47,322 nt of DNA from Candidatus Enterocola intestinipullorum. Its GTDB lineage: Bacteria > Bacteroidota > Bacteroidia > Bacteroidales > Paludibacteraceae. The stretch lies in the NCBI GenBank assembly GCA_017694565.1, contig JADIMR010000049.1, positions 1-47,322 on the forward strand, in the 5' to 3' direction. The position numbers and the translations under genes are program-made. The notes beneath the pieces were generated by a model. That model worked only from the letters and a program-made list of their open reading frames with translations. It ran no database searches and was not told where the DNA came from. Shown in pieces: positions 26,917 through 35,138 of this stretch. The first letter of the stretch is position 1, and every line of letters starts with the position of its first letter.

Positions 26917-26950
26917 AAAAAAGTTGCGATTTAATAATCGCAACTTTTTT
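26917..26950. terminator. Bidirectional terminator between nadB and tRNA-Glu
   Basis: AAAAAAGTTGCGATT pairs perfectly with AATCGCAACTTTTTT around the loop TAAT. T runs exist in both directions, so it can end nadB and the converging tRNA transcript. Confidence 0.88.
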
Positions 26951-26955
26951 ATTTG

Positions 26956-27028
26956 TAGCGCAACCGGGACTCGAACCCGGGTTTCCGCCGTGAGAGGGCG
27001 GCGTCCTAGGCCACTAGACGAATGCGCC
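26956..27028 (-). tRNA. tRNA-Glu (anticodon CUC)
   Basis: The reverse strand gives GGCGCAT, the D arm TCGTCTAGTGGCCTAGGACG and an anticodon arm CCGCC-CTCTCAC-GGCGG with anticodon CTC. The T arm is CCGGG-TTCGAGT-CCCGG, and the 3' side is TTGCGCT with discriminator A. The first acceptor pair is G-U and the seventh is U-U. CCA is not encoded. The body closely follows the usual Bacteroidetes tRNA-Glu pattern. Confidence 0.93.
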
Positions 27029-27045
27029 ATGCCTTAAACGTGGGG

Positions 27046-27077
27046 CAAAGGTAAGATTAAAAACAAAAAGGTGCAAA
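27046..27077 (-). promoter_or_regulatory. tRNA-Glu promoter
   Basis: On the minus strand TTTG (27074-27077) lies 20 nt before TACCTTTG (27046-27053), a full Bacteroidetes promoter. The tRNA 5' end is 17 bp downstream of the -7 element. Confidence 0.8.
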
Positions 27078-27134
27078 TTTATTTTCTTTAATTGCGACAC
27101 TTTGTGCCGCAATTAAAGAAAATAAATTTATCCT

Positions 27135-27285
27135 CTTATGACCCCCGGAATAGGCGAAGCCTATTCCACCCCTTAGGGGTGGCCTTTGGCCGGTCGATTT
27201 GGCAAGCCAAATCTTTTATTAATCGTCTTATCCCCCATAAAAATCGCTGTGCGATTTTTATTGCCCCCAAAGGGGACGGCCTTCC
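27135..27285 (+). repeat. Two copies of the variable-stem repeat plus an extra hairpin
   Basis: Copy 1 (27135-27184) is CTTATGACCCCC, then stem GGAATAGGC-GAA-GCCTATTCC, then ACCCC-TTA-GGGGT. Copy 2 (27225-27285) is GTCTTATCCCCC, then ATAAAAATCGC-TGT-GCGATTTTTAT, then GCCCCCAAAGGGGAC. Between them lies the hairpin GATTTGGC-AA-GCCAAATC (27196-27213). Outer parts agree between copies and inner stems differ while staying perfectly self-complementary. No gene lies between 27054 and 27337. Confidence 0.8.
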
Positions 27286-27314
27286 ATGAACGTAATGCAA
27301 TTTTTAAGAGGTGC

Positions 27315-27340
27315 TACTATCCACTAACCACTGTCCACTA
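27315..27340 (-). repeat. Heptamer array at the stop of the last GH16 gene
   Basis: On the minus strand the stop codon begins TAGTGGA-CAGTGGT-TAGTGGA-TAGTAGC. The 7-nt period moves the TAG/stop through successive frames. Confidence 0.65.
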
Positions 27341-28873
27341 ATCCACAAACACTTTAACCGCATTGCCATCCACAAGAACAATATAAATGCCTTGCAAATT
27401 GCCGTTGTCCGTAGTAACGTCCTGGCCGATAAGGTTCAACACGCGGAAAGGCTCGTCGCAGTATATGCGGCCGCCGTGCGCGGAGACGGTCAAAAGGTCG
27501 TCCACGGTTTCGTACACAGCCGAACCGCCGCAAGAAGTTGCCACGAGTTCCACGTTGCTAAGGGTGAATGTGCAGTTGGCAGGATTGTTGTCCGCAGCTA
27601 TCACCACGCATGGGTTGTACATTGCTTGCCCGTTCATTGCCTTTACGGAAAATTCATTCGCCACGTTTGCCTGCAAGTCCAGAGTATTGTCCAAAAACAA
27701 TTGCTGCGTATTGTTCGAAGCGGCTTCGATATACACGCGGGCTGTGCAACTCTGCGAAGCCGTAAGATTGCCCGAAAGCATGTAATCGGTATTTGCCGCG
27801 AGCGGGCTGCCGTTGCCTTGCGCCACCACGTACATGTTTGTAAAACTTTCAGGGACATTTGCAGTAACAGTCGTTCCGCTGTAACTTATCCAGCTCTTAT
27901 CATCATGCCACCAACCGTTGGAATTGAGCGAATTGCGTATGTCCGTGTAGCTATCGAACGGATTCGCACACACGTCTATTGACGGATCGGGTTCGGGAAC
28001 GTCCCCTCCGTCGGGATATGTCACTGTCGATTCGGGGTATGCGTCCCTGTCTTGATAAACGCGCACGTAGTCCACTATCATTTGAGCCTCGGTAAATGCA
28101 GGGTCTATCTGATAGTTCACATACGAACCGCCCATGGCGATGTTCAGGATGAAGTACGCCGGATATTTGAAAGCATACAAGCCGCTGCCACGGTCGTTGA
28201 ACTCGGCAATCGACATATTGCATATATCCATGCGGTTGGTACCGTTTTCGTCATCGGCAACATAACCCACCAAGTAATCTGGAGTCCACTCCACGCCGTA
28301 AATACGGAATTTCGTACCAGGTTCTTCACTCAATGTTATGTTCTTTCCGTAATTGACATTCGAATAACTACCGTCCATGCCTTGGTTGTTCCAATGGTAA
28401 GTGTTCACTATCCTGCGCCATGACGCTTCCTCGCCGGTACACATGTATTCCATTATGTCGATTTCACCGCAATACGGCCAACCGGCAGCACCTGTTCCGA
28501 GCATCCAGTAAGCAGGCCATACTCCCATTTGTCCCTTCGGCAATTTTATACGGGCTTCCAACTTGCCATAGCGGGCAGTAACCTTGTTAGCTGTTGTTAT
28601 ACGGGCGGAAGTATATTCCGAGCCGCTGTAATTCTCCTTTTTGGCATGTATTACCAAATTCCCGTCCTCTATACGGACATTTTCGCTGCGGTTCGTGTAA
28701 TATTGGCTTTCACCGTTGCCCCAGCCCCAATTGCCCGTTCCGATTTCGTAGTTCCAAACATCCGTGTCGAGCGCAGATCCGTCGAACTCGTCGCTCCACA
28801 CCAATTCGTATGCCGCATTGGCCTGCAAAACAGCCAAAAGCAATGCAGCGATAGTAGCGGTAATCTTTTTCAT
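27338..28873 (-). CDS. GH16 beta-glucanase with beta-sandwich module and T9SS-like C-terminus
   Basis: The 511-aa product has a type I signal peptide (MKKITATIAALLLAVLQANA). A GH16 domain covers about residues 21-282 with the laminarinase-type catalytic motif GEIDIMEYM (E137, D139, E142). A proline-rich linker follows, then a beta-sandwich module (about 305-450) that resembles a carbohydrate-binding domain. The last about 60 residues (FRVLNLIGQDV, LQGIYIVLVDGNAVKVFVD) resemble the type A sorting domain used by the type IX secretion system. It is therefore probably exported to the surface or medium, unlike the three lipid-anchored GH16 enzymes upstream. Likely activity is endo-cleavage of beta-1,3- or mixed-linkage glucan. 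ATG 28873 was chosen because it gives the clean signal peptide. It is last in the PUL. Confidence 0.9.
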   Translation of the reverse strand: MKKITATIAALLLAVLQANAAYELVWSDEFDGSALDTDVWNYEIGTGNWGWGNGESQYYTNRSENVRIEDGNLVIHAKKENYSGSEYTSARITTANKVTARYGKLEARIKLPKGQMGVWPAYWMLGTGAAGWPYCGEIDIMEYMCTGEEASWRRIVNTYHWNNQGMDGSYSNVNYGKNITLSEEPGTKFRIYGVEWTPDYLVGYVADDENGTNRMDICNMSIAEFNDRGSGLYAFKYPAYFILNIAMGGSYVNYQIDPAFTEAQMIVDYVRVYQDRDAYPESTVTYPDGGDVPEPDPSIDVCANPFDSYTDIRNSLNSNGWWHDDKSWISYSGTTVTANVPESFTNMYVVAQGNGSPLAANTDYMLSGNLTASQSCTARVYIEAASNNTQQLFLDNTLDLQANVANEFSVKAMNGQAMYNPCVVIAADNNPANCTFTLSNVELVATSCGGSAVYETVDDLLTVSAHGGRIYCDEPFRVLNLIGQDVTTDNGNLQGIYIVLVDGNAVKVFVD

Positions 28874-29444
28874 AATTATATCATATCGCATTAAAATCTA
28901 TTATGACAATTATTATAATATCCACTGCCGCGAAGCGGCCAACTAACCACTAACCTGCTTCGCAGGCTATATATTTCCTTGTCTTATCCCCCGTGAAAAT
29001 TGCTAATGCAATTTTCACAGCCCCCAGAGGGGGCATGGGCATTTCCGCTTCGCTACAATGTCCATGCCCATGTCATTGTCTCATCCCCCGGATTTAGCCT
29101 TTGGCTAAATCCTGCCCCCAGAGGGGGCGACCTTCCTTGAACCCTGTGCTTTCACTACCGGGAGCTTTCTGTAGCATCGTGCCATCATTAGTAGGGACGT
29201 GGCGTGCCGCGTCTCTACTGACACCTCTTTCACTATAACTGTAAGTGCGCCGATGCCCTTTGTCCATCGGCTTAACTTACAGTTAAGCATTAATGAACCT
29301 GCATTTTACCAATGCAGGTTCTCAGACTTGTGAAACCTGCGCCTTGTGTGCAGGTTTCTTTATGCTTAACCGCGAATTGAGCGAAGCGCATTCGCGGTGG
29401 TGGTCCTGCGGTGCCAACTGCAACTATCCACTAACCACTAACCA
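28874..29444. repeat. 571-bp gap packed with structured repeats
   Basis: No gene is visible. From left to right there is a CCACT-type heptamer array with the hairpin GCCGCGAAGCGGC (28918-28966), then variable-stem repeat copy 3 (28981-29034, stem GTGAAAATTGC-TAAT-GCAATTTTCAC) and a CATGGGCAT...ATGCCCATG hairpin (29034-29072). Next come variable-stem copy 4 (29078-29136, stem GGATTTAGCC-TTT-GGCTAAATCC), a GTAGGGACG-type hairpin (about 29191-29219), a TAACTGTAAGT...ACTTACAGTTA hairpin (about 29235-29285), the multi-stem element 29282-29370, a nested ACCGCGAAT...ATTCGCGGT hairpin (about 29370-29400), and a heptamer array at the GH3 stop. At least eight separate inverted repeats lie within one gap. 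Confidence 0.8.
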
Positions 29445-31685
29445 CTACTCACCAAGGTAAAAACCTTTGCCTGCGCCGACCGCGCTGTTCGGTGCGACCC
29501 ACACGGTGAAATCGCCGGGTTCTGCCACCATCCGCATGTCGGCATTGCAGAATTCAAGCATGTCGGGGGAAATGGTAAACGTAACAGTCGTATCTTCTCC
29601 GGCTTTTATGTCCACCAATTGGAAATCTTTCAACTCCTTTACGGGACGCACCAACGAACCGAAATGGTCGCGGGTGTACAGTTGCACGATTTCAGTACCG
29701 TCGTAATCACCGGTATTCTTGATGTCGCATGTAACCGTGATTTGACCGTCCATCGTAAGGGTGTCCGACGACAACACGGGGTCTGAATATTCAAACGTGG
29801 CGTAGGACAAGCCGTAACCGAATGGCAGCAACGGCGATATGCCGGCATCCAACCAATATGTACAGAAGCCCATCGAAGTTTGTTTCGCTTCCAAGGGAAT
29901 TTCGTCTATCATGGTCGGGCGGTAATCGGCGGGACGGCCGGTGCGGTAGTCGTTATAGTAAATTGGCACTTGGCCGACCATGCTCGGGAACGTAACCGGC
30001 AACTTTCCTTGCGGCACCGTCCGTGCCGACAGAATGTCGGCGATGGCAGGTCCTGCCATCGTCCCGCCGTGCATCGCTATCAGCATGGCATCGGATTTCG
30101 ACAATTCCACCGGCAGGGTATTGGGACGGCCGGACATCACTATGGTTACGACGGGCTTGCCTGTCGCTTCCACCGCCTCCAACAAAGCCGTCTGCGCACC
30201 GGGCAACGATATGTCGGCGCGGCATTTCGCCTCGCCCGACAAAATAGCCTCCTCTCCCAAGAAGAGCAACACTATGTCGGATTGCCTTGCAGCTGCAACC
30301 GCTTTTGCAAAACCCTCCTTGCTGTTGTCGCGGCTGTACTTCGTGCCGGGGGCGTAAATTATCTTGTCGCCGTATTCTTCGCGCAGCGCGGCCAGCGGTG
30401 TTACGCTATGCTCTTTCTCCGCGTCGAAGCACCACGTACCCATTTGGTCGTATGCCGCATCTGCCATCGGGCCTATTACCGCAATCTTGCGTACATCGGG
30501 CTTAATCGGCAGTGTCTTGTCTACATTTTTCACCAAAACCACGCTCTTGGCGGCAGCTTCCCTTGCCATTTGCAAGTGGGCGGGATTATATAAAACCGTA
30601 TCGCGCCCGCTCATGTCGGTATAAGGATTGTCGAACAGCCGCAACTGGTATTTGAGGGTCAGCACACGGCGGCAAGCCTCGTCAATCACGGCTTCGCTGA
30701 CTTCGCCTGCTGCCACGAGCGAATCCAAATAGGCATAATAGCCTCCGCCCATCATGTCCATGTCCACACCTGCATTGATACCGTCGGCAGCGGCTTGCGC
30801 CTTGCTGTCGGAATATCCTTGTACCCAAAGCTGGTCTATCGAGAAATAATCGCTTATTACCATGCCGGGATAATTCCATTCGCCGCGCAACACGTCGCGC
30901 AAGAGGAATTTGCTGCCCGAAACAGGCACACCGTTAAGCTCGTTGAAACCTGCCATGAACGTTGCCACGCCCGCATCGGCGACCGCCTTGAACGGTGGCA
31001 GCACCCAATCCCGCAAACGCTCCTCGGAAACGAACACCGAATTATAATCGCGTCCGCTCTCGACCAAGCCGTAAGCAGCGAAATGTTTGGCACATGCGGC
31101 CACGCGGTCGGCATCAGCCATGTCGTCGCCCTGGAAGCCCTGCACCATTGCCACTCCCAAACGCGAAGTGAGCAGCGCATCCTCTCCGAGGCTCTCCGCT
31201 ATCCTGCCCCAACGCGGTTCGTGGGTAACGTCGATCATCGGGGCGAAAGTGTATTTTATGCCCGAAACGGCCGCTTCGGCCGCAGCTACCTGCGCGCCGG
31301 CCTTCACAACGGACGTATCCCAAGAGCAGGCTTGAGCAAGAGGAATCGGGAAAATGGTTTTATAACCGTGCACCACGTCGCGGGCGATAAGCAACGGTAT
31401 TCCCAAACGGCTTTCTTCCACGGCTATGCGCTGCACCTCGTTTACCCGTTCAGGGGCGCAATTAAGCAGCGAACCTACTCCGCCCTGACGGATGAGTTCA
31501 GGCACGTCTTCCGCTCCCCAGCCGAAATCGCGCTGGTTGAGCTGGCCGATTTTCTCCTGCAATGTCATCAGGGACATCAACGAATCTACTTTTTGGGCAA
31601 TGCTTTTATCGCCACCGGCGTTGTTGCCGCACGATGAAAACGTCAGCGCGACCGCAACGGATAATATTATAAAATGTTTTTTCAT
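29445..31685 (-). CDS. bglX: GH3 beta-glucosidase, BglX-like lipoprotein
   Basis: The 746-aa protein begins with a lipoprotein signal (lipobox FSSC, Cys19). It follows E. coli BglX closely in both GH3 domains and the fibronectin-like C-terminal domain: MTLQEKIGQLNQRDFGWG, ARDVVHGYKTIFPIPLAQA, FAPMIDVTHEPRWGR, CAKHFAAYG, the nucleophile in GMVISDYFS (D279), and FGYGLSYATFEYS. It should release glucose from the ends of beta-gluco-oligosaccharides in the periplasm or at the membrane. It lies downstream of the phosphorylase gene in the PUL. Its stop TAG is the first unit of a (TAGTGGT)n array. Confidence 0.93.
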   Translation of the reverse strand: MKKHFIILSVAVALTFSSCGNNAGGDKSIAQKVDSLMSLMTLQEKIGQLNQRDFGWGAEDVPELIRQGGVGSLLNCAPERVNEVQRIAVEESRLGIPLLIARDVVHGYKTIFPIPLAQACSWDTSVVKAGAQVAAAEAAVSGIKYTFAPMIDVTHEPRWGRIAESLGEDALLTSRLGVAMVQGFQGDDMADADRVAACAKHFAAYGLVESGRDYNSVFVSEERLRDWVLPPFKAVADAGVATFMAGFNELNGVPVSGSKFLLRDVLRGEWNYPGMVISDYFSIDQLWVQGYSDSKAQAAADGINAGVDMDMMGGGYYAYLDSLVAAGEVSEAVIDEACRRVLTLKYQLRLFDNPYTDMSGRDTVLYNPAHLQMAREAAAKSVVLVKNVDKTLPIKPDVRKIAVIGPMADAAYDQMGTWCFDAEKEHSVTPLAALREEYGDKIIYAPGTKYSRDNSKEGFAKAVAAARQSDIVLLFLGEEAILSGEAKCRADISLPGAQTALLEAVEATGKPVVTIVMSGRPNTLPVELSKSDAMLIAMHGGTMAGPAIADILSARTVPQGKLPVTFPSMVGQVPIYYNDYRTGRPADYRPTMIDEIPLEAKQTSMGFCTYWLDAGISPLLPFGYGLSYATFEYSDPVLSSDTLTMDGQITVTCDIKNTGDYDGTEIVQLYTRDHFGSLVRPVKELKDFQLVDIKAGEDTTVTFTISPDMLEFCNADMRMVAEPGDFTVWVAPNSAVGAGKGFYLGE

Positions 31686-31741
31686 AATTTCGGTAATCTA
31701 TAACCACTAACCACTGCCGCAAAGCGGCCAACTAACCACTG

Positions 31742-31770
31742 ACCGAATTACAGTTTCACTGTGATTCGGT
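31742..31770 (-). repeat. Hairpin spanning the stop codon of the GH94-like gene
   Basis: ACCGAATTACAGT pairs with ACTGTGATTCGGT (13 positions, one wobble) around the loop TTC. One arm is made of the last codons of the gene and the other follows the stop codon at 31748-31750. A heptamer array with the GCCGC hairpin (31700-31744) continues downstream towards the GH3 gene. Confidence 0.75.
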
Positions 31771-34700
31771 TAACAAAGCCGTCGCGGGCGAAAATGTGCG
31801 CGGAAGTTTCCGCATCCAACTGCAAGCCCTGCATGTCGCGGCTGCTGCCGTCGGCAAAGTCCAATCCTACTGTACCCTGCCCGTCCTGCTTGTAAACCAC
31901 GGGGCAATGGCACAGTGTAAAGCGCAATTCCTTGGTTTCCGAATCGAAATCCTTGTCTTTCAGCATCAGGCTGTTGAAAGAAATCTTCCCGTCCTCGACT
32001 TTCACTCCGAGCTCGAAGAAACGGTTTATGATGTCTTCCTTTACCTGTCCCGTCATGCCGGGCTGCTGGACTCCCGCCATCGACGGGGTATGCGAATAGG
32101 CATCAAAAGGAAACGCTCCGTAAACATCGGGGGTCTTGTGCGCACCGATACCGTCGCGTATGTCGTAATAAGCAGCCTTCAAGGCTTCCACGGTTTCCGC
32201 ATCCGCACCGTCTTCCACTGCTTTTTGCACATTCTCGCCTACGGCAAGCAACAATTTTGAAACCATGTGCCAGTAAATGCAGCCCAAACCCTCGTATTTG
32301 TAGAATGTACCGCTTCGTCCGGTAAACGCCCTGTGGTTGAAAACCTTTTCGTACAAGTCGAGCAACTGGCGGCGTTCCTCGGTCGAAGGCACGACAGGTA
32401 GTTTGTCCAAAGCTTCCGACAGCAGGCGGGCGTTGCGAAAATCGGCATTGAAGTGCATTCCTCCTTTTTCGTCGGTCATGATTATTCCTTTCACGGCCGA
32501 GAATTTCCTTACTACCGGCAAATCCTTGTCAGCGGATGAAATATTGTTTTTTTCGGAGAACAGCGGCAACTTCTTGTTAGGATAAAGTATGTAACTGTTC
32601 TGGTCGGCACGGTAAAGCGAACTTGCCCTCAGGCTCTTCAACAAATCGAGGACTTCTGCCGGCGTAAGTTGCAATGCCGACAGCACCGCTACCTGTCCTT
32701 CCAACATTTCATAAAGGCGGGTAATCCTTATGCCGCCATCGTAATATTCTATCAGATTATAAGCATGGTACATGCCGTCCTCGCGTTTGTTCTTGGCGAT
32801 GGACTCGTCCAAGTATACCAGTACGGCACTGAAAAATTCCACGAGCGAAGATTTCGATATGCCTTGCTTTGCTCCGGTAAACCCTGCATAAACCTCGTTG
32901 CGGTATTCCTCGGCAGCCTTGCCCATCGCATCCGCGAAACTGCGGCGCGAAGCATCGTCGAACTCCATTTTGGCAAACGGCATGAAATTCCTCAGCGTAG
33001 CCGACACCTTGGCAAAGTAAGCGGCCATCTCGCCGGAAAGTTCGAACTCGTTGTCGTCGGCAGTTTCAAATATGTTTTTCATGAATGCCGCATACCTGCG
33101 CATATAGTACAATGTAACCATTGAAGCTCCGTAACCGACAAGTGCGTTGTTCGCATCGTTCCATTCGGGACGCAGGGTGTTCATCCAAATTCCTGCTTCG
33201 GGAATGAAGTCCGTAAGTTTCGCAAGGTAGCTTACAAGGATTTTTTCCGTGAAAGTCGCTAACAAGACCTCTCCGTCCTTGTCCAATACAAGACGTGCGT
33301 CCTGCCCGTATGAAGGCAACATTTCGAAAATCCTCTTGTGCAGGTTGTCGTCGAAATACACCGAGTTTTTCGGGTCGGCGACTATTTCTGAGTATTTCTT
33401 GAATTTATACGGCACGTTGGCGTATGCGAACACGGCCTCGTTGAAATATTGCTTCAAGCTTCCGGGATAATATTTCTGGGCCAATTCCATCAGTTTCAAC
33501 AGGTATATTATCTGATGGTCGCCCCAATAACCGATATTCGACCACGGATTTTCGGGTTCGATAACCTCCCAGTCAATGCCTTCGCTGGTTACCTTGTAGG
33601 GATTGTAACCGTCCACAGTCGTCGCATTGAGGAATTTCGCTATTATGCCGCACAAATATTGCGGGTAGGACAACGACAGGGCTTCCCAATTCTGGAATAT
33701 GTCGCGCCAGTTGCCTTGATAAGAAATTATGCGTTTGCCGTTTTCGTCGTTTACCTTTATGTCGAACAAGTTCCACGGGCGCGACGGATCGCCATGCCTG
33801 CGGCTGAATGTCAGTGGCAGGTACTCGTAATACAAACGCAAAAGCTGTTTGTCCCCGGTGGCCTTTACCTTTTCGCCCAAATCCCCGTAATCGATGTCGG
33901 CCGGGAGCGCGTCGAGGAATGCCGCTTGACGCTCCGCGAGTTTTTTGTTGAATACGGATATGTGTTTTTTGAACTTGTCCGTGGAGATATTGTAATTGTC
34001 GCAATAGAAACCACCGCGCATGGTATTGAACATGCAATTGGCAAAATGGCGTGCCATGTCGGCCTCGTCGCCTGTCTGCTGCAAGCCGTCCACTTCCCCT
34101 ACAATTTCCACTATCTCTTTCGTACCTGCGGCGATTTCGGACTCCAAGTCGGCGGCAATGTCCTTGCCCGACATTATATAGTCTTTCAACTTGCACAGCT
34201 TCACGGCATCGAATGCCACGTCGGCGACAAAATACCATGTTTTGGAACCGCCCGCACCGAGGGAGAAACTCTTATGTACGAACATAGCACCGCGCACGCC
34301 TTTCGATTCCGTTTCGGGAACAACGTCGCCGCCCTTGCGGAACTTGTCTATCTGGGTCGAACTCAAAAGGTAGTCGGCGGCAGGCATACCCGCGCACCAC
34401 ACCACATTGCAACGCAGGGACTCGCTCGGCTCTGCAACGTCGGCAAGTATCGATTCCATGCGGAACAAGGCGAGCGGCAACCCTGCAACCATTTCCGTTT
34501 TCTTGTAAGCGTCCACAAGACACGAAAGCCTTGCCTGCGTGATTTGTTCAACGCCGTCGGGCAACAGGTTTTGCAAACCGTCGAGAATTTCGACCTCGGC
34601 TTGCGCGCTCGAAATGTTTTGCAACGTGCTGCGTTTTATGAAACCGGAACGAGCGGCATTGCAATAGCAATACGAAAAGCTCAAACCCAAGCTGCGGTTC

Positions 34701-35107
34701 TCTTCGGTAAATATTATCTTGTTGCCGACAGTGCTTTTCGCAATGGAGCGTTTCACGTCGTATGCGCCGCACTGACGGTCGGAAAACGGCTCCCAAAGAT
34801 AAACGTCTCCGTCCTTCCTTACCCTCACGATTGTCTTGCTGCCCGTGGTTTCGTAAGCCTCGGTTATCTTGTCGTCGGTGTAATAAGGGAACAATGCCTT
34901 GTTGGGATTTTGCCTGCCGGCCGTTATGCCGCCGCTCGACGACAGATATGTCCAAATGTCGCAGTTGGACGACAAACTGATAAAGAACGGCAACATTTTG
35001 TCGTAGTTGTCGATTTTGTAAAACTTTTCGCCGTTTATATCAATAAAAGAGCCCTTAACATCTTCCGTATTGAAGTTCAATGCTGTTTTTCCTGAAAACA
35101 AAGTCAT
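31748..35107 (-). CDS. GH94-like glycoside phosphorylase, probable beta-1,3-glucan phosphorylase (GH149/GH161 type)
   Basis: The 1119-aa protein has no signal peptide, so it acts in the cytoplasm. An N-terminal beta-sandwich of the GH94 type is suggested by DIWTYLSSSGGITAGRQNPNKALFPYYTDDKI. The (alpha/alpha)6 catalytic part includes RPWNLFDIKV, YQGNWRDIFQNWEAL and NIGYWGDHQIIYLLKL. The stretch RPEWNDANNALVG (D651) aligns with the WND segment holding the catalytic acid in GH94 phosphorylases. The size of about 1100 aa is too long for cellobiose phosphorylase (about 800 aa) and fits GH149 or GH161, families known for beta-1,3-oligoglucan phosphorolysis to glucose 1-phosphate. Which of these families it belongs to I cannot settle by eye. 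It lies 31 bp after a sugar transporter gene, in line with phosphorolysis of imported oligomers. Confidence 0.8.
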   Translation of the reverse strand: MTLFSGKTALNFNTEDVKGSFIDINGEKFYKIDNYDKMLPFFISLSSNCDIWTYLSSSGGITAGRQNPNKALFPYYTDDKITEAYETTGSKTIVRVRKDGDVYLWEPFSDRQCGAYDVKRSIAKSTVGNKIIFTEENRSLGLSFSYCYCNAARSGFIKRSTLQNISSAQAEVEILDGLQNLLPDGVEQITQARLSCLVDAYKKTEMVAGLPLALFRMESILADVAEPSESLRCNVVWCAGMPAADYLLSSTQIDKFRKGGDVVPETESKGVRGAMFVHKSFSLGAGGSKTWYFVADVAFDAVKLCKLKDYIMSGKDIAADLESEIAAGTKEIVEIVGEVDGLQQTGDEADMARHFANCMFNTMRGGFYCDNYNISTDKFKKHISVFNKKLAERQAAFLDALPADIDYGDLGEKVKATGDKQLLRLYYEYLPLTFSRRHGDPSRPWNLFDIKVNDENGKRIISYQGNWRDIFQNWEALSLSYPQYLCGIIAKFLNATTVDGYNPYKVTSEGIDWEVIEPENPWSNIGYWGDHQIIYLLKLMELAQKYYPGSLKQYFNEAVFAYANVPYKFKKYSEIVADPKNSVYFDDNLHKRIFEMLPSYGQDARLVLDKDGEVLLATFTEKILVSYLAKLTDFIPEAGIWMNTLRPEWNDANNALVGYGASMVTLYYMRRYAAFMKNIFETADDNEFELSGEMAAYFAKVSATLRNFMPFAKMEFDDASRRSFADAMGKAAEEYRNEVYAGFTGAKQGISKSSLVEFFSAVLVYLDESIAKNKREDGMYHAYNLIEYYDGGIRITRLYEMLEGQVAVLSALQLTPAEVLDLLKSLRASSLYRADQNSYILYPNKKLPLFSEKNNISSADKDLPVVRKFSAVKGIIMTDEKGGMHFNADFRNARLLSEALDKLPVVPSTEERRQLLDLYEKVFNHRAFTGRSGTFYKYEGLGCIYWHMVSKLLLAVGENVQKAVEDGADAETVEALKAAYYDIRDGIGAHKTPDVYGAFPFDAYSHTPSMAGVQQPGMTGQVKEDIINRFFELGVKVEDGKISFNSLMLKDKDFDSETKELRFTLCHCPVVYKQDGQGTVGLDFADGSSRDMQGLQLDAETSAHIFARDGFVNRITVKL

Positions 35108-35138
35108 ATTCTTGATTTTTTAATTATTACGATCGTTT

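Noticed and set aside
27092-27289. 65-aa plus-strand ORF in the repeat gap
   Set aside because: It runs through variable-stem repeat copies, and its residues simply translate the hairpins.
29282-29370. Degenerate tRNA
   Set aside because: The three-stem shape is suggestive, but there is no TTCGA T-loop, D-loop or anticodon-arm geometry.
28874-29444. CRISPR array
   Set aside because: Repeats are hairpins of differing sequence with irregular spacing. There is no constant direct repeat with unique spacers and no cas gene.
33449-35095. 548-aa plus-strand ORF antisense to the GH94-like gene
   Set aside because: Shadow frame; the minus-strand protein carries phosphorylase motifs throughout.
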